Source: Gammaproteobacteria bacterium (GTDB lineage Bacteria; Pseudomonadota; Gammaproteobacteria; SZUA-229). Taken from it: DNA of 16,688 bases. Below, one piece after another: positions 8,034 through 16,271 of the stretch. Position 1 is the first letter of the stretch; each line of letters starts with the position of its first letter. The translations under genes and the position numbers were made by a program. The notes below the pieces were generated by a model. The model had not been told where the DNA came from and did not search any database. It was given only the letters and a program-made list of their open reading frames with translations. The stretch spans positions 1-16,688 of the forward strand of contig JAESSQ010000285.1 in the NCBI GenBank assembly GCA_016764035.1. The letters are read 5' to 3'.

Positions 8034-9221
8034 ATGAACAACGTAAATACTCCCAAGACAGGTATTATTGTACCCTTTTTCATGCTTCTAGGGCTACTTA
8101 CCGTAACCACTGGATTGATTACAGGCTGTAGCACACAACAACCTCGTCCAGAAATTAAAACGGAAGCAGAAACACCAGCAGTCGCCGCCGTTAACACAGC
8201 GCCAATAAAAAAAATTCGCGTTAAAACCGCTCATCCACGGCAGTACACCGTCAAAAAAGGTGACACCTTATGGGATATTTCTAACCTCTTTCTACAGGAC
8301 CCATGGTACTGGCCAGAAATTTGGTCGAAAAACACACAGATACAAAACCCTCACCTGATTTTCCCAGGCGACATTTTGACGCTGGTCTATGTCAATGGCC
8401 AACCGCAGATACTTGTCAATGAATCACAACATAAAGCCATTTCGCAAAGCAGTAACGAAAACGGCCTACCTGTTAAAAAACTAAGCCCTAGTATCCGCAC
8501 AAAATCACTGCAGGCAAGTATTCCTAGTATTCCTGGTGATGCTATCAGACAGTTTTTAAGCAAACCTCGTGTTGTAACCAAGCAACAGCTGGACGATGCA
8601 CCACGTATAATAGGCAGTGACGAAAAACACCTAATCCTCGGCACGGGTAGCCGTGTTTATGTACGAGGCGAAATTGATAAAGAACGTGTGCGCTTTTCGG
8701 TATTCAAACCCGGTGACGAACTACGCGACCCAACGACTAATGAACTATTAGGCTATGAAGCCAAATATTCAGGTGATGTGCACATAAGTGAATACGGCGA
8801 TCCTGCTTCGGGTGAAATAACCTATGCTGCACGTGAAGTCTTAATCGGCGACCGCTTATTACCAGAAGACAAAAGTAAACTGGAAAACCTGTTTTTCCCA
8901 CATGTGCCTGAAAAAGAAATCAACGCACAGGTAATTTCATTGTATGACGCCTTATTCGGTGTTGCCCAATACCAGATAGTGGTTATCAACAAAGGCGAAC
9001 TCGATGGTATGGAAGTCGGTCACCTGCTTGCTACTTATACTCAAGGCGATATCGTACATGATCGATTTGATACCCGTCGCAGCGAACCTATACAGCTACC
9101 CAGTGAACGCAGCGGATTAATCATGCTTTTTAAAGTATTTGACCGTGTCAGCTACGCATTAACCATGGAATCAAGGCGTGTCATTCACAATAACGATCTC
9201 GTCAAACGCCCAAAATATTAA
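8034..9221 (+). CDS. LysM-domain lipoprotein encoded upstream of dprA
   Basis: This predicted lipoprotein carries one LysM domain and probably binds peptidoglycan in the periplasm; its precise role is unknown. I chose ATG 8034 (395 residues) over ATG 7989 (410 residues). The later start has GGGGAA upstream, though 11-13 bp away, and gives a compact signal peptide: K8, a hydrophobic core at 10-28 and a lipobox ITGC with C32 as the lipidated cysteine. ATG 7989 has no ribosome binding site. The LysM domain lies at about 70-118 (QYTVKKGDTLWDIS, then PHLIFPGD). The remaining 270 residues, including VLIGDRLLPED and a C-terminal GHLLATYTQGD region, match no domain I can name. LysM genes at this position next to dprA are common, as in Pseudomonas. 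The gene stands 66 bp before dprA. Confidence 0.88.
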   Translation: MNNVNTPKTGIIVPFFMLLGLLTVTTGLITGCSTQQPRPEIKTEAETPAVAAVNTAPIKKIRVKTAHPRQYTVKKGDTLWDISNLFLQDPWYWPEIWSKNTQIQNPHLIFPGDILTLVYVNGQPQILVNESQHKAISQSSNENGLPVKKLSPSIRTKSLQASIPSIPGDAIRQFLSKPRVVTKQQLDDAPRIIGSDEKHLILGTGSRVYVRGEIDKERVRFSVFKPGDELRDPTTNELLGYEAKYSGDVHISEYGDPASGEITYAAREVLIGDRLLPEDKSKLENLFFPHVPEKEINAQVISLYDALFGVAQYQIVVINKGELDGMEVGHLLATYTQGDIVHDRFDTRRSEPIQLPSERSGLIMLFKVFDRVSYALTMESRRVIHNNDLVKRPKY

Positions 9222-9263
9222 CCTAAAAAACCACACACCAATTTAGATGCAACTAGCCTCAGG

Positions 9264-9283
9264 GTAATATTCGTGTAATATTC
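9264..9283 (+). repeat. Short direct repeat just upstream of dprA
   Basis: GTAATATTC occurs twice, at 9264-9272 and 9275-9283, with an 11-bp period, ending four bases before the dprA ATG. It replaces any recognisable Shine-Dalgarno sequence there. One helical turn of spacing could suit a protein site, but chance in AT-rich DNA is equally plausible. Confidence 0.4.
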
Positions 9284-9287
9284 ATGG

Positions 9288-10199
9288 ATGACTACACGGA
9301 CGAATAACAGCACAAAAACTGCAAAGGATGCAGCAAGTAAAAACCCAGACACCAGCAAAGACTCAATCGAAAGCTGGCTCACTCTGCGACATACACCGGG
9401 CGTTGGCAACGCCACTTTTCATACGCTACTAAATACATTTGGCACAGCTCAAGCGACGCTTAACGCCAGTTATTCACAACTTAGTGCAATTAATACAAAA
9501 ATAGCAAAGGCCATCACCAACCAGTCAAAACCAGATATAAGCGCTGACCTTCACTGGTTACAGGCAGACAACCACCACATCATCACCTTGTTTGATACGC
9601 GCTATCCAGAAAAACTCAAAGACCTGGCCGATGCACCACCTATACTCTATATAAGGGGGGACACGGATTTTCTGGCACAACCTCAATTAGCGATTGTCGG
9701 CACACGCAACCCAACCGCCGCCGGCCGTAATAACGCGATTGAATTTTCCAGATACTTATCCAATGCTGGCATAACAATTACCAGCGGACTTGCCAGCGGT
9801 ATCGACGGCGCCAGCCACGAAGGCGGCTTACAAGGACTGGCGGGTACCATCGCTGTAGTCGCACATGGACTGGACATCGTCTACCCGGCAAAACATCAAC
9901 AGCTTGCACAGGATATAAGCGAGAATGGTGCAGTCATTTCTGAAATGCCTATTGGCGCGCAGCCATTGCCTGGCTTATTTCCACGCAGGAATCGTTTAAT
10001 TAGCGCACTAACACTGGGCACCTTGGTCGTGGAAGCCGCACAAAAAAGTGGTTCATTAATCACGGCAAGGTATGCCATCGAACAAAATAGAGAGGTTTTT
10101 GCCATTCCCGGTTCCATACATAACCCGATGGCTCGCGGCTGTCATCAACTTATACGTCAAGGCGCCAAGCTGGTAGAAACGGCTAACGATATCCTCTAA
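9288..10199 (+). CDS. dprA: DNA-processing protein DprA (Smf), cut short by an in-frame stop
   Basis: DprA binds incoming single-stranded DNA during natural transformation and loads RecA on it. The 303 residues hold an N-terminal SAM/helix-hairpin-like domain (about 28-95, HTPGVGNATFHTLL) and the complete extended Rossmann domain (about 105-303) with IVGTRNPTAAG at 136-146, SGLASGIDGASHEGGL at 166-181 and SEMPIGAQPLPGLFPRRNRLIS at 218-239. Family members usually have ARGID where this has ASGID. Gammaproteobacterial DprA is usually about 370 residues and ends in a winged helix. Here TAA at 10197-10199 ends the frame after ANDIL, while the winged helix continues in the same frame. The ATG at 9288 is the first start after an upstream in-frame stop. 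S. pneumoniae DprA naturally lacks this domain, so the product may still work. Confidence 0.93.
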   Translation: MTTRTNNSTKTAKDAASKNPDTSKDSIESWLTLRHTPGVGNATFHTLLNTFGTAQATLNASYSQLSAINTKIAKAITNQSKPDISADLHWLQADNHHIITLFDTRYPEKLKDLADAPPILYIRGDTDFLAQPQLAIVGTRNPTAAGRNNAIEFSRYLSNAGITITSGLASGIDGASHEGGLQGLAGTIAVVAHGLDIVYPAKHQQLAQDISENGAVISEMPIGAQPLPGLFPRRNRLISALTLGTLVVEAAQKSGSLITARYAIEQNREVFAIPGSIHNPMARGCHQLIRQGAKLVETANDIL

Positions 10200-10463
10200 G
10201 AATTATGCATCCCAAGTCACCAGACCATCAGTCAGACCGAAAAAACTTGCAACAATGCTGAGGAAAATACTAAAGAACTGCAACCGGCACTTGACCTGGA
10301 TCACCAAAAACTGCTCAAATGCCTCGCGTATGAACCTGCCAGCATTGATGAACTTGTAGTTCGTAGTCAATTTAACGCAGCTGAAGTCGCTTCTATGCTA
10401 TTAATACTCGAGCTTGAAGGGATAGTCGTATGCCAGAGCGGCCGCTACACCAATGTTAGCTAA
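10200..10463 (+). pseudogene. dprA: Orphaned C-terminal winged-helix domain of DprA
   Basis: This stretch is in the same frame as dprA and directly follows its TAA. It stays open for 87 codons to TAA at 10461-10463. It reads ELCIPSHQTI, then a polar linker, then the DprA winged helix (HQKLLKCLAYEPASIDELV, FNAAEVASMLLILELEGIV, GRYTNV). With the upstream part the total is 391 codons, close to a normal gammaproteobacterial DprA. There is no in-frame ATG or GTG near its beginning (the first ATG is deep inside the domain), so it is unlikely to be translated alone. The preceding TAA differs by one base from GAA, which would give the family-typical ILEEL. It is a recent nonsense mutation, a readthrough site or a base error. 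Confidence 0.82.
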
Positions 10464-10470
10464 CGCTAAC
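10455..10470 (+). repeat. Small inverted repeat at the end of the dprA reading frame
   Basis: GTTAGC and GCTAAC are perfect 6-bp arms around a TAAC loop, and the stop codon of the original dprA frame lies in the loop. No T-run follows (TTATACC), so an intrinsic terminator is doubtful. The hairpin might mark the dprA-smg boundary in the transcript. Confidence 0.35.
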
Positions 10471-10537
10471 TTATACCGTGACATATACACCGGTAAATGG
10501 CGAAATAATAAATCACAAGATACACGAGACTTTTTTC

Positions 10538-11029
10538 ATGATAATAAAACAATCCGTCGTTGACGTTTTAATGTTCTTATTCGAACGTTATTTGGACGAT
10601 GAAGAACAAAACAATACAGGCCTGGCTGCAGATCGTGGCCACATACAACTTCGCCTTGAAGAGATGGGCTTTCGTAATACAGAGATCAATCAGGCATTTG
10701 ACTGGCTGGAAGATTTAGCCGAAGTGCATAACTACAAACAGCCCATTACCGTAAAAGCGACCAGCACACGTATATACAGTGAAGAAGAAAAAAAACTCAT
10801 CAGCATCGAAAGCATTGGTTTTTTAAACTTTCTCGAACAGGCAACAATTCTCACGCCCATTACACGTGAACTAATACTCGACCGTGTAGTCGCACTGGGA
10901 CACCAACTCGATGCAGAACAATTAAAGTGGATCATTATGATAGTGCTACACTCACGTCCTGGCGAAGAAAACGCACTCGCCTTGATGGAAGACTTTATCT
11001 TTGATGAAAGCATCGACTATATACACTAA
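10538..11029 (+). CDS. smg: Smg family protein (DUF494)
   Basis: Smg is a small acidic cytoplasmic protein of unknown function, conserved next to dprA in gammaproteobacteria. I chose ATG 10538 (163 residues), because SVVDVLMFLFERYLDD then aligns with the N-terminus of E. coli Smg (157 residues) and GAGA sits about 8 bp upstream. ATG 10478 would add 20 residues that resemble nothing in the family. Family landmarks are the acidic GHIQLRLEEMGF stretch, AFDWLEDLAEV, STRIYSEEEKKLISIESIGFLNFLEQ and LKWIIMIVLHSRPGEENALALMEDFIFDE. It lies between dprA and topA, the order also found around E. coli yrdD. It contains a run of eight A that is intact in frame. Confidence 0.92.
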   Translation: MIIKQSVVDVLMFLFERYLDDEEQNNTGLAADRGHIQLRLEEMGFRNTEINQAFDWLEDLAEVHNYKQPITVKATSTRIYSEEEKKLISIESIGFLNFLEQATILTPITRELILDRVVALGHQLDAEQLKWIIMIVLHSRPGEENALALMEDFIFDESIDYIH

Positions 11030-11071
11030 GCGTTAATTGACCACGAACCGGGATAACCCAACAGATACCGT

Positions 11072-13507
11072 ATGAGCAAAAACCTTGTTATCGTAGAATC
11101 GCCCGCCAAAGCGAAAACCATCGAAAAATACTTAGGTAAAGACTTCAAAGTACTTGCTTCGTATGGTCACGTACGTGACCTAATTCCCAAAGCAAACGCT
11201 ATCGACCCTGAAAATAATTTCGAGATGAAATATCAAATCATCGAAAGAAATGAAAAACACGTCGATAAAATAATTAAATTTTTAAAAAAAGCCGATACGC
11301 TTTATCTCGCAACTGACCAAGATCGCGAAGGCGAAGCCATATCATGGCACTTATACGAACTACTAAAAGAAAAAAATCTGCTGGTAGACAAGAATGTTCA
11401 TCGCGTTGCTTTTAACGAAGTCACCAAACGCGCCATTCAAGAAGCCATCAACAACCCGGGGGAGCTTTCAATAAACCTGATCAATGCGCAACAGACACGA
11501 CGCGCCCTGGACTACCTGGTTGGTTTTAACCTGTCACCCTTGCTATGGAAAAAAGTGCAGCGTGGTCTCTCTGCCGGGCGTGTACAAAGCCCTGCATTAC
11601 GTTTAATTGTCGAACGCGAGCTTGCGATAGAAGCATTTGACCCCAAAGAATATTGGACCATCGAAGCCGATGTGCAAAAAGGTGAACAGCCTTTTTTAAG
11701 CAAGTTAAACTTATACAACAACGAAAAGATAAAGCAGTTTAGTATCACCGATACAGATACCGCCACGGCCGCCAGAGACACCTTAGTAAAAGCTGCCAAC
11801 GGTAAATTACACGTAAATAAAGTTGAAAAGAAAGAGCGAAAACGCAACCCGTCCGCACCCTTTACCACATCGACACTACAGCAAGAAGCTGCGAGAAAAC
11901 TTCGTTTTTCTACCCAGCGCACCATGCGTACAGCACAAAACCTCTACGAGGGTATTGATCTAGGCGGCGAAACCGTCGGCTTAATTACCTACATGCGTAC
12001 CGACTCGTTACACCTTGCAGACGAAGCTATCGATGAAATACGAGGCCTGATAGCGCAACGTTACGGTAAAGATAATTTACCTGATGAAAAACGCGTATTC
12101 AAAAACAAATCAAAAAACGCGCAGGAAGCGCACGAGGCAATACGGCCAACGTCTGTATTACATATACCAAAAGAAATTAAAGATAAACTTAACCCCGATC
12201 AGTTTGCACTGTACCAATTAATCTGGAAACGCACCATGGCATGCCAAATGATGCATGCCACCTTAGACACCGTTAGCGTCGAACTCGGCTGCGGTGACGG
12301 CAACACTTTTCGCGCCTCAGGCTCGACCATTAAATTTCCGGGATTCATGTCTGTCTATATGGAAAGCAATGATGATAACCAGGCAGATGATAGCAAAGAA
12401 AAACTTCTACCCGAATTAAAAGAAGGCGAAAAGATTGACCTGCTGGCGATACGAAATGAGCAACATTTCACCGAACCTCCACCGCGCTTTACTGAAGCCA
12501 GCCTGGTTAAAACCTTAGAAGAATATGGCATTGGTCGACCTTCGACATACGCGAACATTATCTCCACACTGGTTAATCGTAACTATGCCGAACTAGAGAG
12601 TCGTCGCTTCACACCGACAGACATCGGTCGTATTGTTAACGGCTTCCTTACCGAGTATTTTACCAAATACGTCAATTATGAATTCACTGCTGCGCTTGAA
12701 GATGAACTGGACGATATCGCGCGCGGCGAAAAAGATTGGGTACCCCTGCTCGAAAAATTCTGGACGCCATTCAAAGAAACCGTCGACCACATCGAAGAAA
12801 ACGTCAGTCGCGCTGACGTAGCTCAGTCGCGCCACATCGGTACCGATGAAGAAAGCGGCAAGCCCGTCTCTGTTCGCATGGGGCCTTATGGCCCGTTCGT
12901 ACAAATCGGCGACAAAGACGATGAAGATAAACCTCGGTTTGCCAGCCTGCGTCCCGGTCAAAAAATGGCTGACATCACCATGGATGATGTTTACTTCCTG
13001 CTGACGCTACCACGCGACCTGGGGAAAACTGACGAAGACGAAGCACTCTCGACCAACTATGGACGCTTTGGTCCTTATGTAAAATATGCGAGCAAGTTCG
13101 TTTCCATTAATAAGGAATATCAAGATAAAGATATCGACCCTTATAACATCACCTTTGAACAGGCGATGGAACTAGTCAAAGCAAAAAAAGAATTTGATGC
13201 CAACAAACACATCAAAAATTTTCCAGGCACAGACATTGAGGTATTAAATGGTCGCTGGGGACCCTACATTACCGACGGCATGAAAAACGCCAAAATCCCC
13301 AAAGATAAAGAACCTAAATCGCTGACTCAAAAGGAATGCGAAGAACTACTGGCGGCGGCACCCTTCCGACGCGGTAAAAAGAAAAAGGTTGCCAAGAAAA
13401 AAGTAACTAAAAAGAAAGCCGCTAAGAAAAAAACCACGAAGAAAAAAGCTAGCAAAAAGAAAACTGTCAAAAAAAAGGCAGTAAAGAAAAAAACGTTAAA
13501 AGAGTAA
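11072..13507 (+). CDS. topA: DNA topoisomerase I (type IA) with lysine-rich tail
   Basis: TopA relaxes negatively supercoiled DNA by transient single-strand cleavage. The 811-residue protein has the Toprim domain (residues about 3-125; VIVESPAKAKTIEKYL, E9, and metal ligands D82, D84 and E86 in TDQDREGE), the active-site tyrosine Y307 in GLITYMRTDS, and EAHEAIRPT at 352-360. LEEYGIGRPSTYA lies at 482-494. The C-terminal part has Topo_C-type repeats around MGPYGPFVQIGD (603), GRFGPYVKYASKFVSI (664) and GRWGPYITDG (727). E. coli TopA (865 residues) carries four-cysteine zinc fingers here; this one has none. It ends instead, from G768, in seven XXKKK pentapeptides plus TLKE, a basic DNA-binding tail. 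It sits where E. coli has yrdD, a topA zinc-finger-like gene. Confidence 0.97.
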   Translation: MSKNLVIVESPAKAKTIEKYLGKDFKVLASYGHVRDLIPKANAIDPENNFEMKYQIIERNEKHVDKIIKFLKKADTLYLATDQDREGEAISWHLYELLKEKNLLVDKNVHRVAFNEVTKRAIQEAINNPGELSINLINAQQTRRALDYLVGFNLSPLLWKKVQRGLSAGRVQSPALRLIVERELAIEAFDPKEYWTIEADVQKGEQPFLSKLNLYNNEKIKQFSITDTDTATAARDTLVKAANGKLHVNKVEKKERKRNPSAPFTTSTLQQEAARKLRFSTQRTMRTAQNLYEGIDLGGETVGLITYMRTDSLHLADEAIDEIRGLIAQRYGKDNLPDEKRVFKNKSKNAQEAHEAIRPTSVLHIPKEIKDKLNPDQFALYQLIWKRTMACQMMHATLDTVSVELGCGDGNTFRASGSTIKFPGFMSVYMESNDDNQADDSKEKLLPELKEGEKIDLLAIRNEQHFTEPPPRFTEASLVKTLEEYGIGRPSTYANIISTLVNRNYAELESRRFTPTDIGRIVNGFLTEYFTKYVNYEFTAALEDELDDIARGEKDWVPLLEKFWTPFKETVDHIEENVSRADVAQSRHIGTDEESGKPVSVRMGPYGPFVQIGDKDDEDKPRFASLRPGQKMADITMDDVYFLLTLPRDLGKTDEDEALSTNYGRFGPYVKYASKFVSINKEYQDKDIDPYNITFEQAMELVKAKKEFDANKHIKNFPGTDIEVLNGRWGPYITDGMKNAKIPKDKEPKSLTQKECEELLAAAPFRRGKKKKVAKKKVTKKKAAKKKTTKKKASKKKTVKKKAVKKKTLKE

Positions 13508-13513
13508 AATCAC

Positions 13514-14065
13514 GTGGCAAGTGAATTCTCGATTCGCCATGCTGCGCACATTATTCGATGCGGCGGTATTATCGCCTACCCCACCGAAACCTTATATGGT
13601 CTTGGCTGCAACCCCTATAATGCTCGCGCTGTCAAAAATATCAACAGAGTTAAACGTCGCCCGCCAAGCAAACATTTTATCTTACTTGCCGGACATATCG
13701 ACCAGATAACACCACTGATAAATATAAACGGTACACAGAAACACATGATTACACAGGCATGCGAACCAACCAGCTGGGTCGTCGATGCAAACCAACAGGC
13801 TCCCGCATGGCTTACCAGCCTGGAACACACATTAACCATTCGAATAAGCGATAATGCGATAGTAAAAAAACTATGCGATGTTTTAGGACACGCCATTATT
13901 TCCACCAGTGCCAACATTTCGGGAAAACCACCTGCAAAAAACAGCCTCGACATACATAAATACTTCACACACACTATCGATAAAATACTCGCGACTAATC
14001 AAAAACTCATCGCAAAACCGTCAAAAATAATTCGACTATGCGATAATTTCGTATTAAGAGATTAA
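13514..14065 (+). CDS. tsaC: Threonylcarbamoyl-AMP synthase TsaC (YrdC/RimN/Sua5 family)
   Basis: TsaC makes threonylcarbamoyl-AMP from threonine, bicarbonate and ATP, the first step of the t6A modification at position 37 of ANN-decoding tRNAs. The start is GTG 13514, 6 bp after the topA stop, with AAAGAG well placed upstream inside the end of topA. The 183 residues (E. coli 190) form a single YrdC domain: AYPTETLYGLGC at 21-32, the basic KRRPPSK at 47-53 that helps bind the nucleotide, TIRISDN at 108-114 and the STSANISGKPP motif at 130-140. The usually conserved PGPxT segment reads CEPTS at 83-87. There is no separate Sua5 domain. Position between topA and hemF fits the conserved dprA-tsaC-hemF neighbourhood. 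Confidence 0.94.
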   Translation: MASEFSIRHAAHIIRCGGIIAYPTETLYGLGCNPYNARAVKNINRVKRRPPSKHFILLAGHIDQITPLININGTQKHMITQACEPTSWVVDANQQAPAWLTSLEHTLTIRISDNAIVKKLCDVLGHAIISTSANISGKPPAKNSLDIHKYFTHTIDKILATNQKLIAKPSKIIRLCDNFVLRD

Positions 14066-14074
14066 TGATAAAAA

Positions 14075-14998
14075 ATGAATACTGAAGACCAGCCCGACAT
14101 AGATGCCGTCAAAGCCTATCTGATATCACTGCAAAAAAAAATCTGTGAAACACTGGAGCAAGAAGACGGTAAAGAAAACTTTATCGTTGATGAATGGCAA
14201 AGAGAAACAGGTAATGGTGGCGGCATAACGCGTGTACTCAATAATGGTGCAATCTTCGAACAGGCCGGCGTTAACTTTTCACATGTGACTGGCAACGAGC
14301 TGCCCACGTCCGCAACCGCACATCGCCCAGAACTGGCTGGTCGACAATTTCAGGCGATGGGCGTTTCGTTAGTTATACATCCCAAAAGCCCAATGATGCC
14401 AACATCACATGCTAATGTGCGCTTTTTTATCGCGACCAAAAAAAATGAAAAACCTGTTTGGTGGTTTGGCGGCGGTTTTGATCTGACGCCTTATTATGGC
14501 TTTGATGAAGATTGCACACACTGGCATACCATCGCCAAAAAAGCCTGCGACCCGTTTGGTAATGGAACTTACAACAAATACAAAAAATGGTGCGATGAAT
14601 ATTTCCACATAAAACACCGTAACGAGCAACGTGGCATTGGCGGATTATTTTTTGATGACCTCAACGAAGCAGGCTTCAGCAAAAGTTTCGCGTTTATGAA
14701 AAGCGTAGGCGATCATTACCTCGACGCGTACCTACCTATCGTGCAACGTAGAAAACATGCAACGTACACCGAACAACAGCGTACTTTTCAACTGTATCGT
14801 CGTGGCCGCTATGTAGAATTCAATCTCGTCTATGACCGAGGAACATTGTTTGGCTTACAAACCGGCGGCCGCACAGAATCAATACTGATGTCATTGCCAC
14901 CCATTGTGCATTTTGAATACAACAAAAAAATCGAAAAGAACTCCGAAGAAGAAAAACTCTATAACTATTATTTACAACCAAAAAATTGGATAGACTGA
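14075..14998 (+). CDS. hemF: Oxygen-dependent coproporphyrinogen III oxidase
   Basis: HemF decarboxylates two propionates of coproporphyrinogen III to give protoporphyrinogen IX in heme synthesis, using molecular oxygen. The 307-residue protein (E. coli 299) shows WQRETGNGGGITRVL (41-55), GVNFSHVTG, PTSHANVRFF (109-118, with the conserved H112), WWFGGGFDLTPYYGFDEDCTHWH (129-151), GIGGLFFDDLNE (187-198) and RRGRYVEFNLVYDRGTLFGLQTGGRTESILMSLPP (242-276), the family signature. It starts 9 bp after tsaC and ends the plus-strand block. A run of nine A at 14133-14141 is intact in frame. Oxygen dependence points to growth in the presence of oxygen. The 44 bp to the convergent gene contain no clear terminator. 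Confidence 0.98.
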   Translation: MNTEDQPDIDAVKAYLISLQKKICETLEQEDGKENFIVDEWQRETGNGGGITRVLNNGAIFEQAGVNFSHVTGNELPTSATAHRPELAGRQFQAMGVSLVIHPKSPMMPTSHANVRFFIATKKNEKPVWWFGGGFDLTPYYGFDEDCTHWHTIAKKACDPFGNGTYNKYKKWCDEYFHIKHRNEQRGIGGLFFDDLNEAGFSKSFAFMKSVGDHYLDAYLPIVQRRKHATYTEQQRTFQLYRRGRYVEFNLVYDRGTLFGLQTGGRTESILMSLPPIVHFEYNKKIEKNSEEEKLYNYYLQPKNWID

Positions 14999-15042
14999 CG
15001 ACACGCTCATGGCTTACTTTTATGCAACTTAATCACATTACT

Positions 15043-15987
15043 TCACCATAACTCTGTTAATGATTTGGAAATGTAATGCCCCTGCACTTTATCCACCCCA
15101 CAAATCTTTAACAACCTTACGATTTCCGGGCTCTCAACATATTCAGCAACCGTAAACCGACCTAATGAATGCGCCACATCATTCATTGCGGTTACTATCG
15201 CTCTGTCCGTTGCACCTCTTGCCATGTTCTTAACAAACTGACCATCAATTTTAACAAAATCAGTCGCCAGATTTTTTAGCTGTGCAAACGAACAAAAACC
15301 GGAACCAAAATCATCCAGCGAGAAACGGCAACCGATTTTTGTTAACTCTTCGATAAAAGTATTAGCGTCTGAAATATTTGAAATGGCACTGGTTTCTGTG
15401 ATCTCGAACGTAAGCGTCTCTGGAGCTACGCCATACTGCTCAATCAACGACTTCATCTTCTGCAACGAATCATCACAATCGACCGTGTTCCCTGACAGGT
15501 TAATCGACAAACGTATGTTATTACCCGCTAAACCAGTAGCGACAACGCTCTGCAAGGCATTTTCCAATACCCACATATCGATATCTGTCATTAAGTTAAA
15601 ACGCTCGGCGGTGGGTATAAAACTATCAGGATAATGAATCTCATCGTCATCACCCATCATCCTGACCAGCACTTCATAACTGTATATCTGCTCGCCATCA
15701 TCTAAATGACGCTGCCATAAAACACCATCCTGTGCCGGTAAATTAATAAAATCGATATCTTTCATCCGCATAATCGGCTGAAAGTGCAAGACAAATTTAT
15801 TTTTTTCCAAAGCATCTTTAATACGCGTTGACCAGCCAAGTTCACTGCCCATAACATTTCTTTCATCACTGCTTTTTTCATACAAATGGGTTTGATTTCT
15901 ACCCATTCGTTTCGATATATGACAGGCGATATCAGCGTTCGCCATAACATCACCGGCACTGGCATTAGGGTCGTCCAACAATGCCAC
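15043..15987 (-). CDS. EAL-domain fragment (with GGDEF tail) of the broken c-di-GMP gene
   Basis: This is the third frame of the broken gene. It opens with the end of the GGDEF domain (VALLDDPNASAGDVMANADIA) and continues into a complete EAL domain that would hydrolyse c-di-GMP. Catalytic landmarks are all present: YEVLVRM in the EAL position, SINLSGN, FEITETS, FSLDDFGSGF, FVKIDGQF, VAEYVES and VQGHYISKSL. The frame remains open back to the second frameshift at about 16085. The apparent start at 15987 is a GTG coding an internal valine of SFGVALL, so it is unlikely to be a true start. If the gene were intact, the phosphodiesterase should be active. Confidence 0.75.
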   Translation of the reverse strand: MALLDDPNASAGDVMANADIACHISKRMGRNQTHLYEKSSDERNVMGSELGWSTRIKDALEKNKFVLHFQPIMRMKDIDFINLPAQDGVLWQRHLDDGEQIYSYEVLVRMMGDDDEIHYPDSFIPTAERFNLMTDIDMWVLENALQSVVATGLAGNNIRLSINLSGNTVDCDDSLQKMKSLIEQYGVAPETLTFEITETSAISNISDANTFIEELTKIGCRFSLDDFGSGFCSFAQLKNLATDFVKIDGQFVKNMARGATDRAIVTAMNDVAHSLGRFTVAEYVESPEIVRLLKICGVDKVQGHYISKSLTELW

Positions 15988-16073
15988 ACCAAAACTGGCG
16001 TTAACTTCATACGTTTTCTCATCATGGTGTACACGTAAGTTCGATAACAGCGTTCTTATCTCATCAGCAATAG

Positions 16074-16271
16074 TTACTGCCGTATTTTGTCAACGTCTCG
16101 TAATACGACCGCAAACTCGTCACCACCTATTCTTGCCGCAATATCATCTACCCGGATATGTTTTGTAATTACCTGACTTAGATCAACTAACAGTTGATCA
16201 CCCACCTCGTGACCAGCTGTATCGTTGACATATTTAAAACGATCAAGATCAAGATAGATAAGCGCACTCAT
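16074..16271 (-). CDS. GGDEF-domain core fragment of the broken c-di-GMP gene
   Basis: This is the second frame of the broken gene. It carries the cyclase core: SALIYLDLDRFKYVND, then AARIGGDEFAVVLRDVDK with the GGDEF signature at 16113-16127. It runs into TAA right after the second A4 run. The ATG at 16271 is an internal methionine of the expected HRSNGMSALIYLD, not a gene start. The 65-residue piece alone cannot fold as a cyclase. Confidence 0.7.
   Translation of the reverse strand: MSALIYLDLDRFKYVNDTAGHEVGDQLLVDLSQVITKHIRVDDIAARIGGDEFAVVLRDVDKIRQ

Noticed and set aside
7964..8197. Minus-strand 77-residue frame at the start of the LysM gene
   Set aside because: It is antisense to the signal peptide region, Cys-rich and low in information, with no ribosome binding site.
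10197..10199. TAA reassigned as a sense codon
   Set aside because: Other genes here end normally at TAA (trkH, tsaC, the acyltransferase and smg), so genome-wide recoding is not supported.
11512..11925. Minus-strand 137-residue frame inside topA
   Set aside because: It is a shadow of the conserved topoisomerase catalytic region.
14999..15042. Bidirectional terminator between hemF and the convergent c-di-GMP gene
   Set aside because: No stable inverted repeat with a flanking T-run could be found in the 44 bp.
15762..16034. 90-residue minus-strand frame beginning MYTMMRKRMK
   Set aside because: It lies out of frame over the GGDEF/EAL coding sequence and resembles nothing; the neighbouring frame carries the family motifs.
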